Counted from the stretch's first letter, positions 1-5,654 are shown. The stretch: 7,911 nucleotides of DNA from Bacteroidales bacterium GP3 (GCA_001701075.1 DAAK01000057.1:1-7911), one strand, 5' to 3'. The notes: generated by a model from the letters alone, not told the origin. Made by a program: numbers and translations.

Positions 1-56
1 AACGAACGCTCGAGTCTTTCGGAAAGATTGTTAAACATATATTGTATTGCAATTAA

Positions 57-407
57 TTATTTTAGAAGATTCGTGGCCGTATCGGGAAAAATCACCTTTG
101 GCTCAAATGTCTTGGCCTCTTCTGGCGTCATGGATGCATACGCAATTATAATCACTATGTCGCCCACTTGAGCCTTTCGGGCGGCTGCCCCATTGAGGCA
201 TACGACTCCGGAATTAGCTTTGCCCGCTATGACGTAGGTCTCCAGTCGCTCGCCATTATTATTGTTGACTACCGACACTTTCTGACCCGGCAATATACCG
301 GCTGCTTCCAATAGAGCGGAGTCTACAGTGATGCTTCCGATATAATTCAGATTGGCCTCGGTGACGTGCACCCTATGGATCTTGGAGGCCAGCATTTCTA
401 TCTGCAT
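57..407 (-). CDS. panD: Aspartate 1-decarboxylase (pyruvoyl enzyme)
   Basis: Decarboxylates L-aspartate to beta-alanine in the cytosol, supplying the substrate of the PanC protein encoded just upstream. The 116-residue length is normal for the family. The self-processing site is visible as Gly24-Ser25 in the context NYIGSIT, at the same positions as in the E. coli enzyme; cleavage there turns Ser25 into the pyruvoyl cofactor. The N-terminal KIHRVHVTEANL (residues 9-20), including the active-site Lys9, is typical, as is NGAAAR near residues 72-77, which lies in the substrate-binding region. The start lies only 14 bases after the panC stop with no separate promoter seen, so the two are almost certainly co-transcribed, with panC first. 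The gap has no clear Shine-Dalgarno, which is usual in Bacteroidota. Nothing is odd about the gene. Family assignment is very secure. Confidence 0.97.
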   Translation of the reverse strand: MQIEMLASKIHRVHVTEANLNYIGSITVDSALLEAAGILPGQKVSVVNNNNGERLETYVIAGKANSGVVCLNGAAARKAQVGDIVIIIAYASMTPEEAKTFEPKVIFPDTATNLLK

Positions 408-421
408 TGCTATAAGAAAGT

Positions 422-1276
422 TTATTTATATCTTATATTGTCGATGAGACGCACTTTTCCACAATACACGGTGATGCAACCCACGATATCTGGAGATTCC
501 GACCATTCATCAACGGGGAGAAGAGTGCGACCATCTACGATTTCGAAATATTCCACGTTCATATGGGGAACTGCGTTGATGCGCTCCACTACAGTGTCAT
601 GGGTAGCCTGAACAGAGTGGTCTTTTGCATACTCTACGCTGTAGGCAAGCGCAGCATGAATCTCAGGAGCCACCTTACGCTGCTCAGCCGTCAGAAGTGC
701 GTTGCGTGAAGAGAGTGCAAGGCCATCATCAGCTCGCTTGATGGGCACAGGAATTATCTCTACATCGATATGCTCTGATTCCACCATGTTTTTAATGACA
801 GCTATCTGCTGGAAGTCTTTTTCTCCAAAATATGCACGTGTAGGACGGCAAAGGCGGAATAGCCTGCTCACTACCTGTGCCACACCCTGGAAATGACCGG
901 GGCGGAACTTTCCCTCCATCACTTCTGCAGCAGTGCCAAGAGCAAATTCATGGTCACGCTCCGTGCCTTCGGGATACATTTCCTCTACCGAGGGGGCGAA
1001 TACTGCTGTAGCACCCTCTGCAGCAAGAAGACGGAAATCTTCTTCCTCATTTCTGGGATACGTGGCAAGATCCACCGGATTATTGAACTGGGTCGGATTG
1101 ACAAAAACGCTTACGAGGGCTACATCGTTTTCCGAGACTGCCCTCTTTACGAGTGAAAGGTGTCCATCATGAAGTGCACCCATTGTAGGAACCAATCCTA
1201 TTGTCTTTCCTTTGCCAAGCGTCTGACCTACGAAGGCCTCAAGATCGCTGACATTTCGTATTATCTGCATTGCCAT
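422..1276 (-). CDS. panC: Pantothenate synthetase (pantoate-beta-alanine ligase)
   Basis: Joins pantoate and beta-alanine using ATP, through a pantoyl-adenylate intermediate, in the cytosol; this is the last step to pantothenate (vitamin B5) and so to coenzyme A. At 284 residues it is a full-length family member. Visible motifs in order: PTMGALHDGH at 30-39 (the HIGH-type nucleotide-binding motif), FVNPTQF at 58-64, GKFRPGHFQGV at 122-132, FGEKDFQQ at 150-157, and LALSSRN at 186-192 (the KMSKS-like loop). All expected catalytic regions are present. The protein could start at Met1 or Met3 (MAMQII); I keep the longer form. It is the first gene of a panC-panD unit read leftward from the divergent promoter region at 1277-1555. 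panB and panE are not in the window. Confidence 0.97.
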   Translation of the reverse strand: MAMQIIRNVSDLEAFVGQTLGKGKTIGLVPTMGALHDGHLSLVKRAVSENDVALVSVFVNPTQFNNPVDLATYPRNEEEDFRLLAAEGATAVFAPSVEEMYPEGTERDHEFALGTAAEVMEGKFRPGHFQGVAQVVSRLFRLCRPTRAYFGEKDFQQIAVIKNMVESEHIDVEIIPVPIKRADDGLALSSRNALLTAEQRKVAPEIHAALAYSVEYAKDHSVQATHDTVVERINAVPHMNVEYFEIVDGRTLLPVDEWSESPDIVGCITVYCGKVRLIDNIRYK

Positions 1277-1301
1277 TGCTTTATTTTGATAATCTTTTAG
1301 C

Positions 1302-1315
1302 CACCCTTAAGGGTG
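1302..1315. repeat. Perfect 14-bp palindrome in the presumed panC leader
   Basis: CACCCTTAAGGGTG equals its own reverse complement. It sits 25 bases before the panC start codon and downstream of the predicted panC promoter box, so it would be inside the 5' leader of the panCD mRNA. As RNA it could form a 5-bp stem with a UUAA loop; as DNA it could be a dimeric repressor site. No T-run follows it in the panC direction, so it is not a normal terminator. Confidence 0.6.
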
Positions 1316-1344
1316 ACTTATTACCTGATAAAAGTTTCAACTTG

Positions 1345-1352
1345 CAAAGTTA
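1345..1352 (-). promoter_or_regulatory. Predicted promoter -7 box for panC-panD
   Basis: Read on the minus strand this is TAACTTTG, an exact match to the Bacteroides primary sigma factor -7 consensus TAnnTTTG. A TTG that could serve as the -33 element lies at 1374-1376, 21 bases upstream. The predicted transcript start is near 1338, giving a leader of about 60 bases. The box lies in a 17-base string that recurs upstream of the Dabb gene (7802-7818). Short inverted AAGTT/AACTT repeats surround it (1332-1351). Confidence 0.6.
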
Positions 1353-1489
1353 ATAAATAACTCACAAACCAACCAAGCATTTCAGTCAAAAAACACATTT
1401 CAATGTTAAAAAAATAGAAAATTCAATGGCTTAAAATGCAAAAGAACCAAAAACCAGCCGATTTATAAGGCTATGTGGATTTTTTTTTG

Positions 1490-1497
1490 TAATTTTG
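1490..1497 (+). promoter_or_regulatory. Predicted promoter -7 box for the glycogen-synthase-like operon
   Basis: TAATTTTG matches the Bacteroides TAnnTTTG -7 consensus and is followed by CA, as in the box for panC. A run of eight or nine T residues lies directly upstream (1480-1488). I see no good -33 TTTG at the usual spacing, so the match is partial. The predicted transcript start is near 1504, about 50 bases before the ATG at 1556. Confidence 0.5.
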
Positions 1498-1555
1498 CAT
1501 TATGGCATTCACCGAAGCCGAAAGCGTGACGGTATGCAGATTATAAAAATTAGAT

Positions 1556-2368
1556 ATGGCCAAGAAAAAATTCCTTTTTGTGGCGCAGGAGATAGCCCCT
1601 TATCTCCCGCCAGAAAATATATCGACTCTGGGAAAAGAAGTTGCTACAGGCATTCACAAAAGAGGTTATGAGGTGAGGACTTTCACTCCCAAATGGGGTA
1701 ATATCAATGAACGCCGCAACCAGCTTCATGAAGTTATCCGCCTGAGTGGCCTCAATGTTACTATCGACGACAACGATCATCCTTTGCTCCTGAAGGTGGC
1801 AAGCCTTCATCCTACAAGGACTCAGGTATATTTTATCGACAACGACGACTTCTTCCAGAAACTTGACTCCGACATTGATAATGTAGGCAGCAACCGTCCC
1901 GACAATGACAAGAGAATCCTCTTTTTCACTCGTTCCACTATCGAGACTGCCAAGAAGCTTCAGTGGAATCCAGCCGTGATCCACTCCCAAGGATGGGTTG
2001 CTTCAATGACTCCGGTATATCTTCGCCAACTTTCTGATTCCATACCATTTGAGACTTCCAAAGTAGTCTACACTGTCCTCCCTGAAGATAATGAGGTAGT
2101 TATTGATCAGGAATTTTTCCGTCGCCTGAAAGAAGACGGAGTAAAAGAGGATTTCCTGGCTTCTTACGAGGGTTCTCAACTAAATACAAAGCTTCTTAAC
2201 AGGATGGCTATCGACAATTCTGACGGCGTCATATTTATGACCGACGAGCCTGATCCGGATCTTTTGGCCGCTGTGGAAGCCAAAGGGATCCCTTACCTCA
2301 AGAAAGAGGATGTCGATGGCAATATAGAGGCTTACATTGAATTTTACGACAATCTTTCAGAAAAATGA
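1556..2368 (+). CDS. Short glycogen-synthase-like protein (GT5 N-terminal domain only, degenerate)
   Basis: The 270 residues resemble the N-terminal Rossmann domain of bacterial glycogen/starch synthases: KKFLFVAQEIAPYLPP at 4-19 matches the opening strand and loop, GYEVRTFTPKWGNINE (37-52) and NDKRILFFTR (116-125) are family-like, and VIHSQGWVASMTPVYL (140-155) matches the HAHDWHAG region. The C-terminal GT-B domain, which binds ADP-glucose in true synthases (about 480 residues in all), is absent. By my alignment the KTGGLADV loop is replaced by PPENISTL (18-25), and HAHDWH by HSQGWV (142-147), so the usual catalytic residues are gone. It is therefore probably not a glycogen synthase despite likely automatic naming; a binding or regulatory role is inferred. 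The stop overlaps the DUF4270 start by four bases, implying translational coupling. The start follows an A-rich leader with a predicted promoter upstream. Confidence 0.85.
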   Translation: MAKKKFLFVAQEIAPYLPPENISTLGKEVATGIHKRGYEVRTFTPKWGNINERRNQLHEVIRLSGLNVTIDDNDHPLLLKVASLHPTRTQVYFIDNDDFFQKLDSDIDNVGSNRPDNDKRILFFTRSTIETAKKLQWNPAVIHSQGWVASMTPVYLRQLSDSIPFETSKVVYTVLPEDNEVVIDQEFFRRLKEDGVKEDFLASYEGSQLNTKLLNRMAIDNSDGVIFMTDEPDPDLLAAVEAKGIPYLKKEDVDGNIEAYIEFYDNLSEK

Positions 2369-3903
2369 TGCGCCATATTTCCCTGCGCAAGTCGCTCAGG
2401 CTTCTTGCCGCCCCTATTATCGGAATAGCCGCCGGAATTGTATTCGATTCCTGCGAAGACAATGTTTCGACTGTTGGTAGCGACCTCGCTTCCGGCGAAG
2501 TCCAGATTGCTCTCGACTCATTGATTTGGGACGGAACAGATCAATATATCTACCGCGGAGAGCAAAAGTTTCAGGTAGCGTGTCCGAAAATAAGCTACAC
2601 CACTATTTTTGACGACGCCGTCGACACAAGAAGCACTACAAATCTTCTTGGCAGAATAAGTGTGCCAGAATACGGCAACCTTAACTGCTCTTTCGTAAGC
2701 CAATTGCTGAGTACTACCAAGCTTGATATTCCCGACTCTATTCCTATCGCACAAATCGATTCAATGAAGCTTATCCTGAGTGTGCCGAGAGGTGAACTCA
2801 CGGGCGACTCTCTTGCTCCCCAGCAATTGAAGGTGTTCCGACTGACAAAGAGTCTGCCTAAGGATATCGACAATCGTTTTGACCCTACTGGATATTATGA
2901 TCCGGAGAATCCTCTCGGCAGCAGGAGCTTCACTCTTTCTGCTCTCGGCATGAGCGACTCTCTATATCAAAAGAAGAGCTATATCAATATAGAGATTCCA
3001 TTGTCGCGAGAAATGGCTGTGGAAACAGTAAATGCTTACAGAAATGATCAGACAAAGGCTATTTTTGAATGGCCTCAGACTTTCGAGCAATATTTCCACG
3101 GCATTTATGTGGAGCCATCTTTCGGCAGAGGTTGTGTTGCCAACATCAAATTCACAGATTTTGTGATTTACTATAATTATAGTGTTCCGGAGACGACTAC
3201 CACCAACGGGGAAACCACCACTACAATCAAGACAAAAACCGGGGCAGCCGGCGTTTTCGCCTCTTCTCCAATTGTATTGAATAGCAATAATATCAGCTAT
3301 CGTCCATCAGATTATCTCAATAGTCTTGCAGCTGACAATGAAGCTCTCATCACTACTCCCGGTGGCTATAGAATCAATCTGAAGTTCCCGGCAAATGAGC
3401 TATTGGACATTTATAATAAGTCGCAGTCAAAGCTCGCTGTAGTGAGCGATCTCTCATTCAGCATCCCGGCCGAAGAGATAAAGAACGATTACGATATCAC
3501 TCCTCCCCCTTATCTGATAATGGTGAGGACATCAAAGCTCGCCGAATTCCTTGCCAACAATTCTTTGCCTGACAATAAGGATTCCTTCTATGCTGAATAT
3601 AAGAAAGAACTTAAGCAATATAAATTCTCATCAATGAGAAATTATATCCTTGGTCTCATTCAAAATGGAGTAAAGGAGGATGATCTCGATTTCACCATTA
3701 TTCCGGCTAATCTTGAATTTGAAGAGGAGCAATCAAACAGCTACTACAATTACTATAGTTACTATGGTTACGGATCTTCTTCAAGTTCAAAAAACAAATA
3801 CCTGACAAAGTGCACTCCATATATTACGAAGCCTACTATGTGTAAACTTCATATGGATAAGGCAAGGACAATATTCACTTACTCCCTCCAGCAGATGCAA
3901 TGA
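2365..3903 (+). CDS. DUF4270 family lipoprotein
   Basis: A 512-residue exported lipoprotein of the Bacteroidota-specific DUF4270 family; its function is unknown. The N-terminus has basic residues (R3, R8, K9, R12), a hydrophobic stretch (13-27) and the lipobox-like FDSC ending at Cys30. Glu31-Asp32 follow the cysteine; acidic residues just after it are a known surface-export signal in Bacteroidota lipoproteins, so the protein may face outward. Family-like segments include VSTVGSDL (34-41) and LLGRISVPEYGNLNCSFVSQL near residues 94-114. There is a double ETTTT motif (276-287), and a Tyr/Ser-rich tract at 456-479 lies close to the C-terminus. The start is set by a four-base ATGA overlap with the preceding gene; Met2 is an alternative start. 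Its own stop overlaps the CapA gene in the same way. Family assignment is by recognition of these segments. Confidence 0.85.
   Translation: MMRHISLRKSLRLLAAPIIGIAAGIVFDSCEDNVSTVGSDLASGEVQIALDSLIWDGTDQYIYRGEQKFQVACPKISYTTIFDDAVDTRSTTNLLGRISVPEYGNLNCSFVSQLLSTTKLDIPDSIPIAQIDSMKLILSVPRGELTGDSLAPQQLKVFRLTKSLPKDIDNRFDPTGYYDPENPLGSRSFTLSALGMSDSLYQKKSYINIEIPLSREMAVETVNAYRNDQTKAIFEWPQTFEQYFHGIYVEPSFGRGCVANIKFTDFVIYYNYSVPETTTTNGETTTTIKTKTGAAGVFASSPIVLNSNNISYRPSDYLNSLAADNEALITTPGGYRINLKFPANELLDIYNKSQSKLAVVSDLSFSIPAEEIKNDYDITPPPYLIMVRTSKLAEFLANNSLPDNKDSFYAEYKKELKQYKFSSMRNYILGLIQNGVKEDDLDFTIIPANLEFEEEQSNSYYNYYSYYGYGSSSSSKNKYLTKCTPYITKPTMCKLHMDKARTIFTYSLQQMQ
3730..3801 (+). repeat. Tyr/Ser-rich low-complexity tract coding region in the DUF4270 gene
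   Basis: Encodes residues 456-479 of the DUF4270 protein: eight Tyr within ten positions (460-469), then five consecutive Ser (471-475), bounded by charged segments. Codons for Tyr are a mix of TAC and TAT, so this is a protein-level feature rather than a simple DNA repeat. Confidence 0.8.
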
Positions 3904-5021
3904 CAATGAACGCTCCGGCACTCATACTCTTATTCAGTCTTCTGCAATTTATCACCGGCACTGCGGCCAATCCAGCCGACAGTGCCGTTATGTCTCCCCC
4001 CGGGGCCACTCTCCTCTTTGCCGGCGATGCCATGCAACATCAGGCTCAACTTGACCAAGCCCTCTTGGAAGGGGATGGAAAACGATATGATTATTCCGAG
4101 TGCTTCCGATGGATTGCTCCCACAGTGACGGAAGCTGATTATGCAGTGGTAAATCTTGAAGTACCTCTCGGAGGCGGTCCGCGCTATAGCGGCTATCCAT
4201 GCTTCAGCGCCCCCGACAGCTATGCTCAGGCTCTCGTCGATGCTGGCTTCGATATGCTGCTCACTGCCAATAATCATTGTCTTGATTCTGGAATGAAAGC
4301 TGCCCGACGCACCATAAGCGCTTTGGATTCTCTCGGTATCGACCATATTGGGACATATCAAAACGAATCTGACCGGGACATCAGGATTCCATTAATTAAG
4401 GAAATAAATGGTATTAAATTCGGCTTTCTCAACTATACATACGGCACTAATGGAATTCCAGCGCGCGACGGGATGGAAGTAGCTCTCATCGACCGCAAGA
4501 AAATTGCAGATGAGATGAAGCAGACTCGCGATGCAGGTGCTGAAATACTCGTTGTCACAATGCACTGGGGTATAGAATATGTGCTTCGGGAGAATGCCAT
4601 TCAGCGTGATCTTGCTGCATTTCTTATTGATAATGGAGCTGATATGATCATTGGAAGCCACCCCCACGTGATCCAACCTATGAAAATGGTTAGGGATGAG
4701 AAGCGTAATCAAGACGTTCCGGTGGTATATTCTCTCGGAAACTTCATCTCCAACATGAAGACCGGCGACACCCGTGGCGGTGCGTACGTTAGAGTCAGGG
4801 TTGAACGCGATGATAATGGAAAGCCTATTGTCAAGTGGGCTGACTATGACACCTTCTTCTGCGCCAAACCAACTGGTAAGGGATCAAACTTCACTGTAAT
4901 ACCATCAGATCGCACCGATCTCATCCCGGCTGCACAACTCGACCACTGGAGGATTTTCGACCGAGCTTCAAGCAAGGTTTTCAATGCAGAAAACGTAAAC
5001 ATCCCCCGCCGCACACATTAA
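3900..5021 (+). CDS. CapA family (PGA_cap) exported metallophosphoesterase-like protein
   Basis: A 373-residue protein with the CapA/PgsA fold, a calcineurin-like phosphoesterase relative named for poly-gamma-glutamate capsule synthesis. Metal-site motifs are complete: FAGDAM (40-45), NLEVPL (85-90), TANNHCLDSG (122-131), HWGIEY (222-227), GSHPHVIQP (252-260) and YSLGNF (277-282). The first 23 residues contain a hydrophobic stretch (5-18) ending in GTAA, consistent with a signal peptide cleaved near residue 23, though the n-region lacks basic residues. There is no lipobox cysteine. It therefore probably acts in the periplasm or beyond. The start overlaps the DUF4270 stop by four bases; Met3 is an alternative. 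No capB or capC homologue is nearby, so a poly-glutamate capsule role is not supported here. The substrate is unknown; a phosphoester or phosphorylated glycan or lipid is possible. Confidence 0.88.
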   Translation: MTMNAPALILLFSLLQFITGTAANPADSAVMSPPGATLLFAGDAMQHQAQLDQALLEGDGKRYDYSECFRWIAPTVTEADYAVVNLEVPLGGGPRYSGYPCFSAPDSYAQALVDAGFDMLLTANNHCLDSGMKAARRTISALDSLGIDHIGTYQNESDRDIRIPLIKEINGIKFGFLNYTYGTNGIPARDGMEVALIDRKKIADEMKQTRDAGAEILVVTMHWGIEYVLRENAIQRDLAAFLIDNGADMIIGSHPHVIQPMKMVRDEKRNQDVPVVYSLGNFISNMKTGDTRGGAYVRVRVERDDNGKPIVKWADYDTFFCAKPTGKGSNFTVIPSDRTDLIPAAQLDHWRIFDRASSKVFNAENVNIPRRTH

Positions 5022-5025
5022 TACC

Positions 5026-5074
5026 CTGACAACTGATAACTGATAACTGACGACTGATAACTGAAAATTGACAA
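5026..5074 (+). repeat. Heptanucleotide tandem array upstream of ridA (7 units)
   Basis: Seven consecutive 7-base units without gaps: CTGACAA, CTGATAA, CTGATAA, CTGACGA, CTGATAA, CTGAAAA, TTGACAA. The array begins four bases after the capA-like stop codon and ends 17 bases before the ridA ATG, filling nearly the entire 70-base spacer. Its units are the same as those in the array at 5544-5613, in the same orientation. Confidence 0.9.
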
Positions 5075-5091
5075 CCCAAAACACAAAACAT

Positions 5092-5466
5092 ATGAAAACT
5101 CAAATTGACACCCCAAAGGCTCCGGGCGCAATCGGACCTTATAGCCAGGCTGTAAAGGCTGGTAATCTCATCTTCGTATCCGGACAACTTCCCATCAACC
5201 CTGAAGACGGCACAATGGGAGAATGCATCAAATGTCAGACACGCCAGAGCATCGAAAACGCCAAGGCTATCCTTGAAGCCGGAGGCGCGACTCTTGCCGA
5301 TGTTGTAAAAACCACTGTATTCCTCGCCGACATGAGCCTCTTCGGAGCCATGAACGAAGTATATGCTGAATATTTCTCAGCTCCATTCCCGGCACGTTGC
5401 GCGTTTGCTGTCAAGGAGCTCCCAAAGCAAGCTCTCGTCGAAATCGAGATGATTGCCTCAATATAA
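5092..5466 (+). CDS. ridA: RidA family reactive enamine/imine deaminase
   Basis: Hydrolyses reactive enamine/imine intermediates such as 2-aminoacrylate, formed by PLP-dependent dehydratases, to keto acids and ammonia, protecting other PLP enzymes; a cytosolic homotrimer in characterised members. From the ATG at 5092 the protein has 124 residues, the usual length. Motifs: GAIGPYSQAV (12-21, with Tyr17), FVSGQLPINP (28-37), and PARCAFAVKELPKQALVEIE (100-119), containing the substrate-carboxylate Arg (R102) and the conserved Glu117. I prefer this start over an in-frame TTG at 5068 because the TTG lies in the repeat array, while the ATG follows an A-rich leader and gives the normal N-terminus. 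The gene is 70 bases after the CapA gene and may be read through from it; no TAnnTTTG box was seen in the gap. It is bracketed by heptamer arrays. Confidence 0.95.
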   Translation: MKTQIDTPKAPGAIGPYSQAVKAGNLIFVSGQLPINPEDGTMGECIKCQTRQSIENAKAILEAGGATLADVVKTTVFLADMSLFGAMNEVYAEYFSAPFPARCAFAVKELPKQALVEIEMIASI

Positions 5467-5489
5467 TTTTGAATTTTGAATTGGGAATT
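5465..5489 (+). repeat. AATTTTG heptamer mini-array after ridA
   Basis: Three 7-base units, AATTTTG, AATTTTG and AATTGGG, plus a partial AATT. It starts inside the ridA stop codon. The unit differs from the CTGATAA arrays but has the same 7-base period. Confidence 0.75.
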
Positions 5490-5492
5490 ATC

Positions 5493-5519
5493 CTCAGAGA
5501 ACTCAGAGAACTCAGAGGA
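5493..5519 (+). repeat. CTCAGAGAA nine-base mini-array
   Basis: Three adjacent 9-base units: CTCAGAGAA, CTCAGAGAA and CTCAGAGGA, followed by a degenerate CTCTGATAT. It lies between the AATTTTG array and the second CTGATAA array in the ridA 3' region. Confidence 0.85.
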
Positions 5520-5543
5520 CTCTGATATCTCATAGCCAGTCAA

Positions 5544-5613
5544 CTGAAAACTGATAACTGATAACTGAACTCTGACAACTGAAAACTGGACTCTGAAAAC
5601 TGACAACTGATAA
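5544..5613 (+). repeat. Heptanucleotide tandem array downstream of ridA (10 units)
   Basis: Ten consecutive 7-base units: CTGAAAA, CTGATAA, CTGATAA, CTGAACT, CTGACAA, CTGAAAA, CTGGACT, CTGAAAA, CTGACAA, CTGATAA. A degenerate unit, CAGTCAA, precedes it at 5537-5543. Same family and orientation as the array at 5026-5074. It ends just before the terminator hairpin at 5617. Read on the plus strand every frame meets TGA/TAA stops; on the minus strand the canonical unit is open in all frames. Confidence 0.92.
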
Positions 5614-5616
5614 CTT

Positions 5617-5654
5617 AAAGAAGGATGAAGTCAATCAGCTTCATCCTTCTTTTT
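5617..5654 (+). terminator. Strong intrinsic terminator for ridA, shared with the convergent ABC-F gene
   Basis: A 14-bp perfect stem (5617-5630 paired with 5639-5652) with an 8-base loop is followed on the plus strand by a run of five T (5650-5654, partly within the stem). This fits a rho-independent terminator for ridA and any upstream plus-strand transcript. The 3' arm contains the stop codon and last codons of the convergent ABC-F gene. On the minus strand the stem is followed by only TTT then AAG, so termination in that direction should be weaker. Confidence 0.85.

Noticed and set aside
15..27. Small hairpin TCTTTCGGAAAGA downstream of panD as a terminator
   Set aside because: Only a 5-bp stem and no T-run after it in the panD direction, so not supported as an intrinsic terminator.
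3..56. Open frame from the left edge ending in TAA right before the panD stop (reads RTLESFGKIVKHILYCN)
   Set aside because: It could be the end of a convergent plus-strand gene, but 17 codons without a stop is weak evidence, and another frame also gives a short plausible end (TNARVFRKDC, stop at 31-33). Sequence to the left would settle it.
1502..1546. Upstream 14-codon frame (MAFTEAESVTVCRL) before the glycogen-synthase-like gene
   Set aside because: Its ATG falls at or before the predicted transcript start, there is no leader-peptide composition, and it ends before the gene; probably chance.
1550..1990. Long reading frame antisense to the glycogen-synthase-like gene
   Set aside because: Shadow frame: the opposite strand encodes a clear family member and this frame's peptide has no recognisable domain.
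1556..2368. Functional glycogen synthase (glgA)
   Set aside because: Missing the C-terminal domain and the catalytic loops, so the symbol was not used.
5068..5091. TTG start extending RidA by eight residues
   Set aside because: The extension lies partly in the repeat array and is unlike known RidA N-termini; the ATG at 5092 gives the standard length.
5235..5606. Minus-strand 123-residue frame over ridA and the arrays
   Set aside because: Its N-terminal part is the translated heptamer array (VISFQLT-like heptads) and the remainder is antisense to ridA; an artefact of the repeat being stop-free on that strand.
5026..5613. CRISPR array
   Set aside because: Units are 7 bases and contiguous with no unique spacers, and no cas gene is present; these are simple tandem repeats.
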